From a virus: a stretch of DNA of 25,473 nucleotides. The DNA lies in IMG/VR virus record IMGVR_UViG_3300030116_004457, positions 1-25,473 of that record. One strand, 5' to 3'. Of this stretch, positions 12,000-21,041 are shown piece by piece. The position numbers were made by a program, and so were the translations under genes. Every line of letters begins with the position of its first letter. Within the stretch, counting starts at the first letter, position 1. The notes under the pieces were generated by a model, which was not told the origin of the DNA, ran no database searches, and was given only the letters and a program-made list of their open reading frames with translations.

Positions 12000-13811
12000 A
12001 TGAAATTTTTAGTTACATACACAAACGGAAGACAGTTTCCTATTGAAGTACCAGATGAAGCACCACAAGGTCAGTTTGGTTCACCACAAGCACGAGCAGC
12101 ACGAATTGCAAATGAACTTGCACAAGAAGCTGGTTTGGCAGTGCAAAGAGTAAATGTTGTTAATGAAACACCTTTGGGAACTGGCACACAAGAAACTGTT
12201 GGTAATGTAATATCAGTCGGTGGCAGTCCTTTTGGGTCTGAGAGGTCAAATGTTCCAGAAAGCGTTTTGCAGTCAGGTGATGTGTTAACTACTCAAACAG
12301 GTTCTGGCCCTATCATTGAAGATACTATGGGAGAATCAGCAAGTCTTGCTGAAAGTTTTAGAGAGCAAGAACTAAGAAGATTACTTGAAGAACAGCAAAG
12401 ACAACTTAATATTGACAGGCAGAGACTTGAACAACAGAGACAAGAAGATCTTGATGCTTTGAGAAGACAACAAGAAGAGTTTTTGGAAAACCAAAGACAA
12501 CAACAAGAAATTGAAAGACAGAGAGATAATGTCGATGTCCAGATAGAACCACTTACAGAAGATTTCTTTGATTTTGATCCTTCACAAGCTTTTTCACAGT
12601 TTCTTGCAACTGCACCTACACTTGGCATAGCAGTACCAAGAGACGAAAATGGTAACCCAATTAGGCTCACAGCAGAGGACTTACCAGGGTTTCCACCAGA
12701 AATATTAAATCCTAATAATTTATTTATAAGGGTAAGAGAAACAACAGTAATTGATGGTGAGCCTATTGAAACTTCAAGAGTTATTACAAATCCAGCAGTT
12801 GAAGTTCTAGTAAATAACTATGGTGAACAACTTAGAACTACACTTAATTTACAGGCATCAGCAGATGACATTATTCAAGCACAAATAAGTGCAAGTGGTG
12901 GTTTAGTAGGTGGCCCTGCAGGAAGTTTAAATATTGACGAACTAGAAGATATAACAAGAGCAACTAGAGCCTTAGAATCATCAGGAGGAAGACTAACATC
13001 AAATCCTGTTTTTGATGAACAAGGTAACAGAACAGGTAGGTTTGAATTAACAACCACACCTCTTGCAGATCAACAGTTTGCACTTGATCAACAAAGAATA
13101 GATGAAGAAACAAGAGCAAGAGAACAAAGACTTGCAGAAGAAGCTTTAAGGCAATCTGGTGGTTTAGTAGGTGGTTTTTTTACACCAGTTACTGATCCAG
13201 AGACAGGTATTCCTCTTGAAGATGGTCAACAAAGATTTGTGCAAGGATTTACACCACAACAGATTTTACAGAGACAAGAAGAGGAAGCAAGAAGACAGAG
13301 AGCTCAAGAGTTAGAACTTGCTAGACTAAATCAATCTGCTGAACAATTTAGAAATGTTGCAGATTTGTATTCTAACCCAGCACAGTTGGCTGCAATAGTA
13401 GCTTCTGGTGGTTCACCATTACTTAGAGGTCAACTGCCATTCTCTGGTGCATCTGTACCTATTGGTATGCAATCTGGTGCTATGACACCACAACAAACAA
13501 CTTCATCTCCTTTTATGGTGACAAATCCAAGCGGAACAGTGTTTGATCCAAACTTTGTACCTGTTGGTGGAAGAACAATAGAAGGTGACTTAAGAAGACA
13601 AGAATCAAATCCTTTTACAATGAGAGATTTTTCTGGTATTACCGAGGACAGACTTAGAAATTTATCTGACATTGAACTTGCAAGAGCTCAGGGTGAAGCT
13701 GCAGCACAAGGTATAACACCATCAGGATTAGAGGATATTGCTGCAAGAAACACACCAGGTGGCCCTCTTGACCTTACTGGTTATTTAGCACCAAGAACAT
13801 TATTTAACTAG
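12000..13811 (+). CDS. Probable internal virion protein with coiled coils (603 aa)
   Basis: The protein has 603 aa. A short beta-rich N-terminus (1-60) is followed by a Q/E/R-rich coiled coil (about 118-177), a globular part (180-295), and further Q/E/R helices (about 358-385 and 420-450). Two near-identical SGGLVGG turns occur at 299-305 and 386-392. The C-terminus is rich in G/P/S/T. No catalytic motif is visible. Located between portal and the 1417-aa protein, upstream of scaffold and capsid, it fits an ejected or internal capsid protein. I know no named family. Glutamine richness is extreme in places, which can mislead similarity searches. An alternative is a second scaffold-like protein. 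Confidence 0.6.
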   Translation: MKFLVTYTNGRQFPIEVPDEAPQGQFGSPQARAARIANELAQEAGLAVQRVNVVNETPLGTGTQETVGNVISVGGSPFGSERSNVPESVLQSGDVLTTQTGSGPIIEDTMGESASLAESFREQELRRLLEEQQRQLNIDRQRLEQQRQEDLDALRRQQEEFLENQRQQQEIERQRDNVDVQIEPLTEDFFDFDPSQAFSQFLATAPTLGIAVPRDENGNPIRLTAEDLPGFPPEILNPNNLFIRVRETTVIDGEPIETSRVITNPAVEVLVNNYGEQLRTTLNLQASADDIIQAQISASGGLVGGPAGSLNIDELEDITRATRALESSGGRLTSNPVFDEQGNRTGRFELTTTPLADQQFALDQQRIDEETRAREQRLAEEALRQSGGLVGGFFTPVTDPETGIPLEDGQQRFVQGFTPQQILQRQEEEARRQRAQELELARLNQSAEQFRNVADLYSNPAQLAAIVASGGSPLLRGQLPFSGASVPIGMQSGAMTPQQTTSSPFMVTNPSGTVFDPNFVPVGGRTIEGDLRRQESNPFTMRDFSGITEDRLRNLSDIELARAQGEAAAQGITPSGLEDIAARNTPGGPLDLTGYLAPRTLFN

Positions 13812-13818
13812 GAGAGTA

Positions 13819-16800
13819 ATGACAACTCCAAGATTTAGATTCGGTAATCAACAAGGCAGAAGGCAAAGACCTGAAGAACTTAGAGCCTTAGTTAGAAGAG
13901 CTCAACAAGTAAAAGCTGCTAGAAGAGCTGAAGAGATCTCAAAACAGATTCCAAACATAGAACCATCTTCTCCTCTAGGTAAAGAGGGATTACAGAGCCT
14001 TAGAGAATCTCAGACACCTTTAACACCAAAAGAAGAAAAAAGTTTCTTCGACAAGACTATGGATGCAATTAGTTTTACTGGTGATGTCTCAGGTGCGGGA
14101 ACTTTAAGTTTATTATCAAGAGTACCACTGACAAGAAGACTGATTGAAGAAAGTACACTTGGTCAAACAAGTAGAGGTGGTAGAGGAAGTGACACACCAT
14201 TCTATAAAAGACTTACAGACAGAAGAAGAGAACTTCAAAATGAAGGTATGTCATTTGTTCAAGCATCGAGAAAAGCATACCAAGAAGCCAGAGACGATAA
14301 AGAATTTAGAGTTGGTGTTCCAACTGTAACTGAAATAATTACAGATCCTCTTAACTTTATTGGAGTCGGTGTTGTAACAAAGGTTGCAAAAGGTGTATAC
14401 AAAGGAACTAAACCAGCATTAGAGATAGTTCCTGGTGCAAAAAGATTACTTTCTCAAGGTGAAATACTTGAAAAAACACTTGAAACTAAAATCAAAAAAT
14501 TCAAAGGTGACAATATACAGAAACTTGCTAATCTTGTTGAGACTGCACCATTTATTGGTAAGTCTCTTGCAAAAGTTTTTACTACAAGAGGAACTGCATA
14601 CAGAGATTCGCAAGATGTCATTGGTGCTTCACTTGCTGAACACAACATAAAAAATGCTCTTAGAGAATCTCAAATAACTGAAGCTATGGCTAACCTCACA
14701 CCTGCAGAATCAAAAATTAAATTTGGAAATATTGGTTCAAGAAAAACATTTGGTGAAAGACTTTTTGATGTTGACAACGCAGGAAGAGTTGAGATTGAAG
14801 TTGTAAACAAAAATATAAAAGTTGGAAATACAGTCGTAAACCCTACAAAACTAAAAGCAGATATTGATAAATTACCAAAAGATAGAGACATTCCATTTCA
14901 AGTTGCAGATAGAGAGTCACTGACAAATGTACTTGAAAAAATGTTTCCAGTCGTTCTTAAAGGTGAGTCTTTAGATCAATTTGCACAAAGGTACATCAAA
15001 GGTAAAAAAATTAGTGATGCAGCATTTAGAACTAAATACAAAACAACAAGAGAAAATTTTGGTTGGATGAATTTACAAGCAGATGATTTACGAGAGTTTG
15101 CAGCATTTAGAAAAATAAACGGGAAAGATTTAACACCTGACCAGTTACTTTATACTAGAAATCTGTATGAGTTAGTAGATGATGTTGCAAGGCAAATGGA
15201 AAATGCTGGTGTGCGTTTTGAAAGAGTTGGAGTTGGTTTTAAAGTAAAGGATGACGCAAATGCTTTAACACAACTTAGAAGATCTTACTTTCCAAGAACA
15301 TTATTATTTGAAGGCATGAGGGTTGCAAGAGATAAAGCTGCAACAAAAAATTCAAGTAGCAGATTTGGTGGTACATTTAGGTCAACTAAAGAAAGAAAAT
15401 TACTTGATGATTCTGTGTTTGAAAGCGAAATAGATGATTTAGTAAATGCTGATTTAATTAAGGTTGGAAACTCTATTGACGGAAGTATTGAAGCTTATCT
15501 TAGAGGTGCATTTAAAGCTATTGATGATGCTGATCTTGTTAAAAATGTTAAAGCTGAACTTAAAAAGAAAAATGGTTTTTCAATAAGAGCATCAAACAGA
15601 ACTGCAATATACAAAGAGATTGACGAAGTATTAGCAAAAACAACAGAGCCAACTGCAAAAGATTTAAAAGAGTTAGAAGATCTCATAGATAAAAACGGAC
15701 TAACTAGGCTTAAAAAATTTATAAATGAAAAAGATGGATTAAGAAAAATAAAATCAAACCTTAAAAATTTTAAAAGAGCAAAGATTGTTGATGGTGTAAT
15801 TGTCGATCCAGAAACAAAACAAGGAAAAGAATTTTTAAAAAGAATGAAAGGTCTTTTAAATGATGATGTTGTAGACAAAGGTTTTCTTGGATTAGCAGCA
15901 AAAACTGGTGACATAATAAGAATAGGTAAAACAGGTCTTGACATAGGGTTTTCTCTAATTCAAGGTCTTCCTTTACTTGGTGTTGCATCTGCAAATATAT
16001 TTACAAATCCAAAAAGAGCAGCAGATCTTTATGCAACTTGGGGTAAATCAACTGTCCAAGGATTTAAATCTTTATTTCAAAAAAATTCTATGGAAGCTTT
16101 TATGAGGGAAGCTGCATCAGAGATTATTGAGATTGATGGAAGGCAGATAAGTATGCTAAGACTCTTCGTAGAAAATGGTGGACAACTAGGAAGAAGAGCA
16201 ACTGATATATTTCAAGCAACAGACAATTCTTTATTTAGAGGGGATTTTACTGGTAGTCAACTTAAAAATGTGGGTCGTGTTGTACTCAATCAAACATTTG
16301 GTAGAGCTGAAGATGCCTTTACTCACGCATCGGATGTTTTGAGGATAGAGGGTTTTAGAAACCTATGGAGAACATTTGCAAAAGAACCAGATGGACTTGT
16401 TGAACTCACAAACTTTTTAAATAAATCAACAGGTGCATTAAATCCACTTGAACATGGGATATTGCCTAGACAACAACAAATTGAAAGAATGTTTTTGTTT
16501 TTCTCACCAAGATACACAAGATCATCATTATCACTTCTAACTGATTTAGCAAGAGGTGGTGTTCAAGGAAAACTTGCAAGGCAATCAATCGCAGGTATGG
16601 CAGGTTTTGGATTAGGTGTTTATCTTGTAGCTTGTGAACTTTTAGGTCAACAGGCACAACTTGATCCAACAAAAAGTGGTTTTATGCAAGTAAAAATAAA
16701 TGACGACATGGTAGGTTTTGGTACTTTTTGGACAGGACTTGCAAGAATGGTTGTCGGTGTAGCTGATGATATTAATCCATATTCAATAGAAACAGTGCTT

Positions 16801-18072
16801 GATCAACAACGAGCAGGGCCTATAGAAAACTTTGTTTATTCAAGGTTTGCATCTGCTCCTTTAACTGGCCTTGCAAGAGACATTTTTAAACAAGAAACAT
16901 TTATTGGAGAACAACTTGAAAGCCCACTTGATTATGCAAAACACATAGCAAAGTCACCACTACCTTTTTGGCTAGAAGGAGCTCTATTTGCTGATCCTTA
17001 TAGATCTGGAGGAGCAGGTGTTGCAGGTGAGTTACTTGGTTTTAGGACTACACCAGTAAGCATTTACAGAAGAAGAAATCTTAGAAGAGACTCAGTTGCA
17101 GAAGATAAGTTTGGTAAATTGTATGCAAACTTAAATACATTACAAAAAAGAGAAGTTGATGAGGATGAGATAATAAAAGACTTGAAAGAACAAATAGATG
17201 AAACACCTCCAGGCAGAACAACTGAATTAAATACCCAACAAGAAATTTTTTACAATGAGCAAGATAAAATCTCTGATATTTATATGAATGAACTAATGGA
17301 AGAAGTCTCCTACTTGGGCATTGATGGGTATACACACGCAAACCTTAGAGAAAACTGGAATGAAATCAAAGCTGAACAAAGAACAAGAAGAGAAGATTTA
17401 GAATTAAGAACACAACCTGATGGCGATTTACCACTTATGGAAGCCTATTTTAAAGATTTAAAGGCAAATCAAGATGATAAAAGACAACCTGAAGATCAAA
17501 TAGTTGATTTGTATGTATCGCAAGTTTTAGATGCACCACACCTTGACAGTCCAACAGGATATAACTGGAGAGAAAGAGACAAACTGATTGCAGAGTTTAT
17601 TCAAAAGTATGGTACTGAAATGTTTAATTACGCAGTAGCAGCGACAAGAAGTGGCAGAAAACTTCTACCTGTAGAACAAGAATATTACACAATGAGAGAA
17701 AAATACGCTTTCTATTGGGAAGCATCTGAACAAGCAGTCATTGAACAGCAAGATGATCCTCAAAGAGCTCAAGAATTGCTTGACGAATATTATAGAGTCG
17801 ACACAGACCCACACAGAGAAAGAATGGAAAACGATGAGTTGATTGGGCCTACTATCAAAAAGTTATTGAGAAACATTAGTGGCGTGAAAAAAGAACTAAG
17901 GAAAATGAATCCTGGTCTTGACGGATATTTATTTAGATGGGGATTTACTTCAACGCTACTACACCCTAGTAATCAATCAGGAGATGCTCTGAACTTATGG
18001 AGAAGTAATGACACTCTTGAAGAAGTACAATATGACAATAGTGAAAGACAGTTGACACCAAGAGACAACTAA
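13819..18072 (+). CDS. Giant virion protein with phage 'large polyvalent/internal protein' features (1417 aa)
   Basis: The protein has 1417 aa and an AGGAGAG site. N-terminal residues are basic. A hydrophobic segment lies near 94-105. A YFPR motif (about 489-492) follows a charged helical region, and long K/E-rich helices run from about 520 to 680. Residues 829-985 contain AFTHASDVLRIEGF..LW, a FLFFSPR segment, a short hydrophobic helix (AGMAGFGLGVYLVACELLG) and LDPT.SGFM.VKI, then a GFGTFW..LARM pattern. I know this series from very large phage proteins: FSPR, then a glycine-rich hydrophobic helix, then LDPRSSDF..I.., then a W/F-G strand. They are often called polyvalent or internal/ejection proteins. 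Its site between portal and scaffold suits a protein packaged inside the head and delivered with DNA. No transglycosylase motif was seen. Confidence 0.6.
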   Translation: MTTPRFRFGNQQGRRQRPEELRALVRRAQQVKAARRAEEISKQIPNIEPSSPLGKEGLQSLRESQTPLTPKEEKSFFDKTMDAISFTGDVSGAGTLSLLSRVPLTRRLIEESTLGQTSRGGRGSDTPFYKRLTDRRRELQNEGMSFVQASRKAYQEARDDKEFRVGVPTVTEIITDPLNFIGVGVVTKVAKGVYKGTKPALEIVPGAKRLLSQGEILEKTLETKIKKFKGDNIQKLANLVETAPFIGKSLAKVFTTRGTAYRDSQDVIGASLAEHNIKNALRESQITEAMANLTPAESKIKFGNIGSRKTFGERLFDVDNAGRVEIEVVNKNIKVGNTVVNPTKLKADIDKLPKDRDIPFQVADRESLTNVLEKMFPVVLKGESLDQFAQRYIKGKKISDAAFRTKYKTTRENFGWMNLQADDLREFAAFRKINGKDLTPDQLLYTRNLYELVDDVARQMENAGVRFERVGVGFKVKDDANALTQLRRSYFPRTLLFEGMRVARDKAATKNSSSRFGGTFRSTKERKLLDDSVFESEIDDLVNADLIKVGNSIDGSIEAYLRGAFKAIDDADLVKNVKAELKKKNGFSIRASNRTAIYKEIDEVLAKTTEPTAKDLKELEDLIDKNGLTRLKKFINEKDGLRKIKSNLKNFKRAKIVDGVIVDPETKQGKEFLKRMKGLLNDDVVDKGFLGLAAKTGDIIRIGKTGLDIGFSLIQGLPLLGVASANIFTNPKRAADLYATWGKSTVQGFKSLFQKNSMEAFMREAASEIIEIDGRQISMLRLFVENGGQLGRRATDIFQATDNSLFRGDFTGSQLKNVGRVVLNQTFGRAEDAFTHASDVLRIEGFRNLWRTFAKEPDGLVELTNFLNKSTGALNPLEHGILPRQQQIERMFLFFSPRYTRSSLSLLTDLARGGVQGKLARQSIAGMAGFGLGVYLVACELLGQQAQLDPTKSGFMQVKINDDMVGFGTFWTGLARMVVGVADDINPYSIETVLDQQRAGPIENFVYSRFASAPLTGLARDIFKQETFIGEQLESPLDYAKHIAKSPLPFWLEGALFADPYRSGGAGVAGELLGFRTTPVSIYRRRNLRRDSVAEDKFGKLYANLNTLQKREVDEDEIIKDLKEQIDETPPGRTTELNTQQEIFYNEQDKISDIYMNELMEEVSYLGIDGYTHANLRENWNEIKAEQRTRREDLELRTQPDGDLPLMEAYFKDLKANQDDKRQPEDQIVDLYVSQVLDAPHLDSPTGYNWRERDKLIAEFIQKYGTEMFNYAVAATRSGRKLLPVEQEYYTMREKYAFYWEASEQAVIEQQDDPQRAQELLDEYYRVDTDPHRERMENDELIGPTIKKLLRNISGVKKELRKMNPGLDGYLFRWGFTSTLLHPSNQSGDALNLWRSNDTLEEVQYDNSERQLTPRDN

Positions 18073-18090
18073 TGTTATTTTTAAATAAAA

Positions 18091-18111
18091 TGTCCTACGG
18101 ACAAAAAGTCC
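18091..18111 (+). promoter_or_regulatory. Intergenic palindrome before the scaffold gene
   Basis: TGTCC-TAC-GGACA (18091-18103) is a perfect dyad in the 62-bp gap between the giant protein and the scaffold. It overlaps a second dyad GGAC-AAAAA-GTCC (18099-18111). No U-tract follows, so it is not a standard terminator. The same TGTCC/GGACA elements occur inside the initiator gene (1518-1586). Confidence 0.45.
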
Positions 18112-18134
18112 GATAGTAGAAGGAGTTACGGCTC

Positions 18135-18944
18135 ATGGCAGACGAAAAAGAAGTTACGGCTTCTGAAGAACAACAAGAAACTGTTACGGCAGAAGAACAG
18201 CAGATAGCTGAAAAAGTAAATGATGCTGCAACGACACCAGTAGAAGCTCAAGGGCAAGAAGAGGAAGTCAAAGCAGATGAATCTCTTACACCTGATAAGA
18301 TAGCAGAAATGACAGCAAAGGCAGCAGCCGAAGCCAGTAAAGAAGCACTTAATTCTTTTCAAGGTAGATTTGCTAATTACACAGCAAGTCAACAAAAAGA
18401 GATACAGGAGATGATCGATAAAAGATTGGAGCCTGTTATTAAATTTACTGAGAGTGTTGAGAAAGCTCAAGTTGAACAACTTGATCCAGAACAACAGGTT
18501 GAGTATTACAAGGCAAAACTTGAAGAGAAACAAACTCCTGCACAAGAAGTGCAACAAGATAGTGGACTTTCTCAAGAGCAAAAAATCCTTGCAGATACAA
18601 CCAAGCAAATGATTCAAGACTCTGGTCTAAATATAGCAGAGACTGATGAAAAGGTTTGGAAAGGGTGGAATCAAAATATGTCTACGGCACAGTTGATAAG
18701 ACTAGCTCAGAAAAATATAGACGAGATGACGAAACCACAAAAACCTGCTGAACAAGTTACACAACAAGAGCCTACTCCTCAAGCTCAGACACCACCGAGT
18801 ACGAGCTCTGCTCCGAAAGCTGGAAGTAGCAGAGTTTCAACTTTATCCGATTTATCTCAAATGATGGCTTCAGGCCAAATAGATGCTACACAGTATCGTG
18901 CAGCAAAAAGTGAAATAAAAAATAAAGGTTACGCAAACCTATAA
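18135..18944 (+). CDS. Capsid scaffolding protein
   Basis: This 269-aa protein is acidic and almost entirely helical, rich in E, Q, A and K. It has an acidic disordered N-terminus (1-50), heptad-like helices (55-130 and 145-200), a Pro/Gln-rich linker (about 203-225) and a short basic helical C-terminus (about 232-269) of the kind that binds capsid subunits. The features and the position directly before the major capsid gene are those of phage scaffolds. A GGAG site lies upstream of the ATG at 18135. GTTACGGC occurs three times at the start (18125, 18153, 18183), probably by chance from Val-Thr-Ala codons. Confidence 0.85.
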   Translation: MADEKEVTASEEQQETVTAEEQQIAEKVNDAATTPVEAQGQEEEVKADESLTPDKIAEMTAKAAAEASKEALNSFQGRFANYTASQQKEIQEMIDKRLEPVIKFTESVEKAQVEQLDPEQQVEYYKAKLEEKQTPAQEVQQDSGLSQEQKILADTTKQMIQDSGLNIAETDEKVWKGWNQNMSTAQLIRLAQKNIDEMTKPQKPAEQVTQQEPTPQAQTPPSTSSAPKAGSSRVSTLSDLSQMMASGQIDATQYRAAKSEIKNKGYANL

Positions 18945-18957
18945 AGAAGGATAAATA

Positions 18958-19854
18958 ATGGCAACAGGATTGACTTTATCGTCAAGTTCTAGTCTATCAG
19001 ATCAATCTAGTATTGTGATCGCAGCAGCGATTTCAAACATTGAACCTGCTGGCCCTACAAACCAGTTGGTATCTAGGTATGATATTCCTCAAGGTTCTAA
19101 ACAAGTTAACATCCCTATCTGGGGTAGAAACGATGCAGCAGCTTTATCAGAAGGTGTGGACATAACAACTCCTCAACAATTATCTGTAACAGTGACTAGC
19201 ATAACTTCTTCTGAACACGGAATACTTACATTCGTATCTGACAGACTAACTAGACAAAATAACGAAGACATACTTTCTCATGTTGGAGATGTACAAGGTG
19301 GAGCTTTAGGTAGATTACTTGAAGACGACCTTATCACTCTATTCGATGGTTTTTCAAACTCTATCGGAAGTGCAGGAAGTAACTTAACTTACAGAGATAT
19401 TGCAGGTGCAGTATCTTTCTTAAAAACTGACAACAACTCATCTTTTGGTATGGCTCCTGGTACACCAAATGCAGTAATGCACCCAGAACACATCAGAAGA
19501 TTTGTACAAGAAGTATCATCTATCCAGGCAGGTGGTTCAGGTATGGCTGCTCAACCAATTCCAGAAGGAATTACAGCAGAAGTTATTCAGAACTACTTCC
19601 GAGGTAACGAAAGAGCTTTCGGTGTTCCAGTATACCAATCAGGTGTAATTGGAAGAGACGGCTCTGGAGACGCTAAAGGTGCTATCTTCGTTCCACAGGC
19701 TTTGGCTTTGGCTATGGCTCACGAAATGGAAGCTGAAGAAGAAAGAGATGCTTCATTAAGAGGTACAGAAATGGTAATGGTTGGTGAATGGGGAGAAGCT
19801 GAAGTAGCTGACCCTTGGGGTGTTGAAATGCTAGGTGCGGCAGACGCACTATAG
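18958..19854 (+). CDS. Major capsid protein (HK97-like fold, probable)
   Basis: This 298-aa protein follows the scaffold at 13-nt spacing with an AGAAGGA site. It has an S-rich N-terminus, then segments typical of phage capsid proteins: QLVSRYDIPQGSKQVNIPIWG (split by a turn near 46-50), L.EDDLITLFDGF (about 121-132), a P-domain-like stretch (residues 155-185, with NAVMHPEHIRRF), and VGEWGEAEVADPWGVEML near the end. Capsid proteins of related phages have this Ala/Gly-rich pattern and size. The expected highest expression fits the strong leader. A confident fold call would need a structure prediction. Confidence 0.85.
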   Translation: MATGLTLSSSSSLSDQSSIVIAAAISNIEPAGPTNQLVSRYDIPQGSKQVNIPIWGRNDAAALSEGVDITTPQQLSVTVTSITSSEHGILTFVSDRLTRQNNEDILSHVGDVQGGALGRLLEDDLITLFDGFSNSIGSAGSNLTYRDIAGAVSFLKTDNNSSFGMAPGTPNAVMHPEHIRRFVQEVSSIQAGGSGMAAQPIPEGITAEVIQNYFRGNERAFGVPVYQSGVIGRDGSGDAKGAIFVPQALALAMAHEMEAEEERDASLRGTEMVMVGEWGEAEVADPWGVEMLGAADAL

Positions 19855-19862
19855 GAGACTGA

Positions 19863-20183
19863 ATGACTACTGAGCAAGATTATTATGTAAAGAAGATTGA
19901 GAATAATGACGATCATCTATACACAACTATCTTTGATTCTATAAGTGGAGATCCCTTTAAGGTGAAAACCGACAGAGTAGGTCACTACTTATCTAAGATG
20001 AAAAGACAATCAAAGCTCAGTGGTGAAAATTTAGTTTTCACTGGCAAATGGATACCAGCATTTGTCAAAACAGAAAAAGAAATAATTGGTTCTCCGTCTT
20101 CCAGTTTGACTGAAAGGGTTGCTCCTTTGGGTCAAGTTAAAGCTGGGAAACGCAGAAGAGGTAGGAGAGGTAGAAAGAAATGA
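19863..20183 (+). CDS. Hypothetical small protein with basic tail (106 aa)
   Basis: This 106-aa protein starts 8 nt after the capsid gene with an AGGAGA site. An acidic/aromatic N-terminal part (YYVKKIENNDDHLYTTIFDS) is followed by a conserved-looking strand region. The last 16 residues are strongly basic (GKRRRGRRGRKK). The basic tail could bind DNA or the acidic head interior. It may be a head-completion or minor capsid protein. It is not recognised. Confidence 0.65.
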   Translation: MTTEQDYYVKKIENNDDHLYTTIFDSISGDPFKVKTDRVGHYLSKMKRQSKLSGENLVFTGKWIPAFVKTEKEIIGSPSSSLTERVAPLGQVKAGKRRRGRRGRKK

Positions 20184-20578
20184 CTACTACAGTTCAATTA
20201 GACAGATGGAATACGATTGTTAAAGAAATCAAATTTGACAACAAGTGGAACGAAACTCTTAAGAATTATCTGAAAGAGCAGAAGTTAGACAAGTTGCCAA
20301 CTCCTGAGTGGACAGAGAACGATCCTACCATGGCTTACATATACCTGCCTACAAGAGACCTTAAAGGTAATCTTGTTAGGATGGACAAAACCAAAGTCAG
20401 GATGTTTCCAGAGAGCATCGTTGGGTATCTTGAGAAAGGCGGACTGATGGAGCTCCCTAAAAAGGTTGAAGCACCTCAGAGATCGCAGAAGAAAGAGCAG
20501 CTCCCCAAGATGGAAACGGAGAAACCAACACTTGATAAAAAACTTGAAAATAAAATAGGAGACCTAAAAGATGAGTAA
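20180..20578 (+). CDS. Hypothetical structural-region protein (132 aa)
   Basis: This 132-aa protein overlaps the previous stop as ATGA. A helical N-terminus, a central strand region (TMAYIYLPTRDLKGNLVRM, split at the DLKG turn), and a charged Lys/Glu-rich C-terminal third (residues about 92-132) are visible. It may be a head-completion or capsid-associated factor. No family is recognised. Confidence 0.6.
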   Translation: MTTTVQLDRWNTIVKEIKFDNKWNETLKNYLKEQKLDKLPTPEWTENDPTMAYIYLPTRDLKGNLVRMDKTKVRMFPESIVGYLEKGGLMELPKKVEAPQRSQKKEQLPKMETEKPTLDKKLENKIGDLKDE

Positions 20579-20960
20579 CACTATGGGTAACAAGTATGAA
20601 TCATCCAATGCAGAGACTCTATCTGGAGCTAAGAGCTTAGCCGTTACAGACGCTAAATTTCAATTCTTAGACCCAGGAGGTTCTGCAAGAAACGTGGATC
20701 TACCTGACATGAGAACTCTTACTACAGACATTAACTCTGAAGGTACGGGTGATGCAGGTACAGACAGATACGCAGACACTCAAGGTGGATTCTTTGTAAT
20801 CAGCAACACTGCTGATGCAGCAGAAGTAATCACTGTGAGAGGATGGAATGGTTCATCTACTACAGGTACAATTATGACTCCAACCCAAAATGAAACAGCA
20901 GTCTGCTACTGGACTGGTGCGACTAACGGATGGATCGGCATAGCTGGATCTGACGCATAA
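20571..20960 (+). CDS. Capsid decoration/head-fibre-like protein (129 aa)
   Basis: This 129-aa protein overlaps the preceding gene by 8 nt. It has the pattern QFLDPGGSARNVDLPD near residue 31, then GGFFVISNTADAAEVITV, then a TP...NETAVCYWTG..NGWIGI ending. I know this plan from phage decoration and head-fibre proteins, whose beta sandwich carries a DPGG..R.V.LP start, an N.ADAAE strand and a closing W.G segment. It would sit on the outside of the capsid. The C-terminus is complete. A tail-fibre-base protein is the main alternative. Confidence 0.65.
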   Translation: MSNTMGNKYESSNAETLSGAKSLAVTDAKFQFLDPGGSARNVDLPDMRTLTTDINSEGTGDAGTDRYADTQGGFFVISNTADAAEVITVRGWNGSSTTGTIMTPTQNETAVCYWTGATNGWIGIAGSDA

Positions 20961-20973
20961 TAAATGAATAGTT

Positions 20974-21028
20974 GTGGTGAGGGTCTGAGTTAAAGTTACG
21001 GAAATTTAATTCCTTTGACCCTCACTGC
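20974..21028 (+). promoter_or_regulatory. Strong RNA hairpin between decoration gene and next gene
   Basis: GTGAGGGTC (20977-20985) and GACCCTCAC (21017-21025) are perfect inverted copies. Wobble pairs extend the stem to 12 bp (20974-21028). An inner GGAA-N6-TTCC hairpin (21000-21013) and AAAG/CTTT (20992-20995, 21013-21016) can stack inside. The 3' arm ends 1-2 nt before the GAGGAG ribosome binding site of the next gene. There is no U-tract, so this looks like an mRNA stability or expression-control element rather than a terminator. Confidence 0.7.
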
Positions 21029-21041
21029 ATGAGGAGAAAAT

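Noticed and set aside
12293-12670. 125-codon minus-strand frame inside the 603-aa gene
   Set aside because: It is a Ser/Cys/Leu-rich shadow of the Gln/Arg/Glu-rich coiled coil, with no ribosome binding site.
18125-18190. GTTACGGC repeated three times at the start of the scaffold gene
   Set aside because: Two copies encode Val-Thr-Ala in frame and the third lies in the leader. The spacing is irregular, so chance and codon use are enough to explain it.
18126-18617. 163-codon antisense frame opposite the scaffold gene
   Set aside because: It is a shadow of the Glu/Gln/Ala-rich scaffold, and reads as a Leu/Phe/Cys-rich protein with no ribosome binding site.
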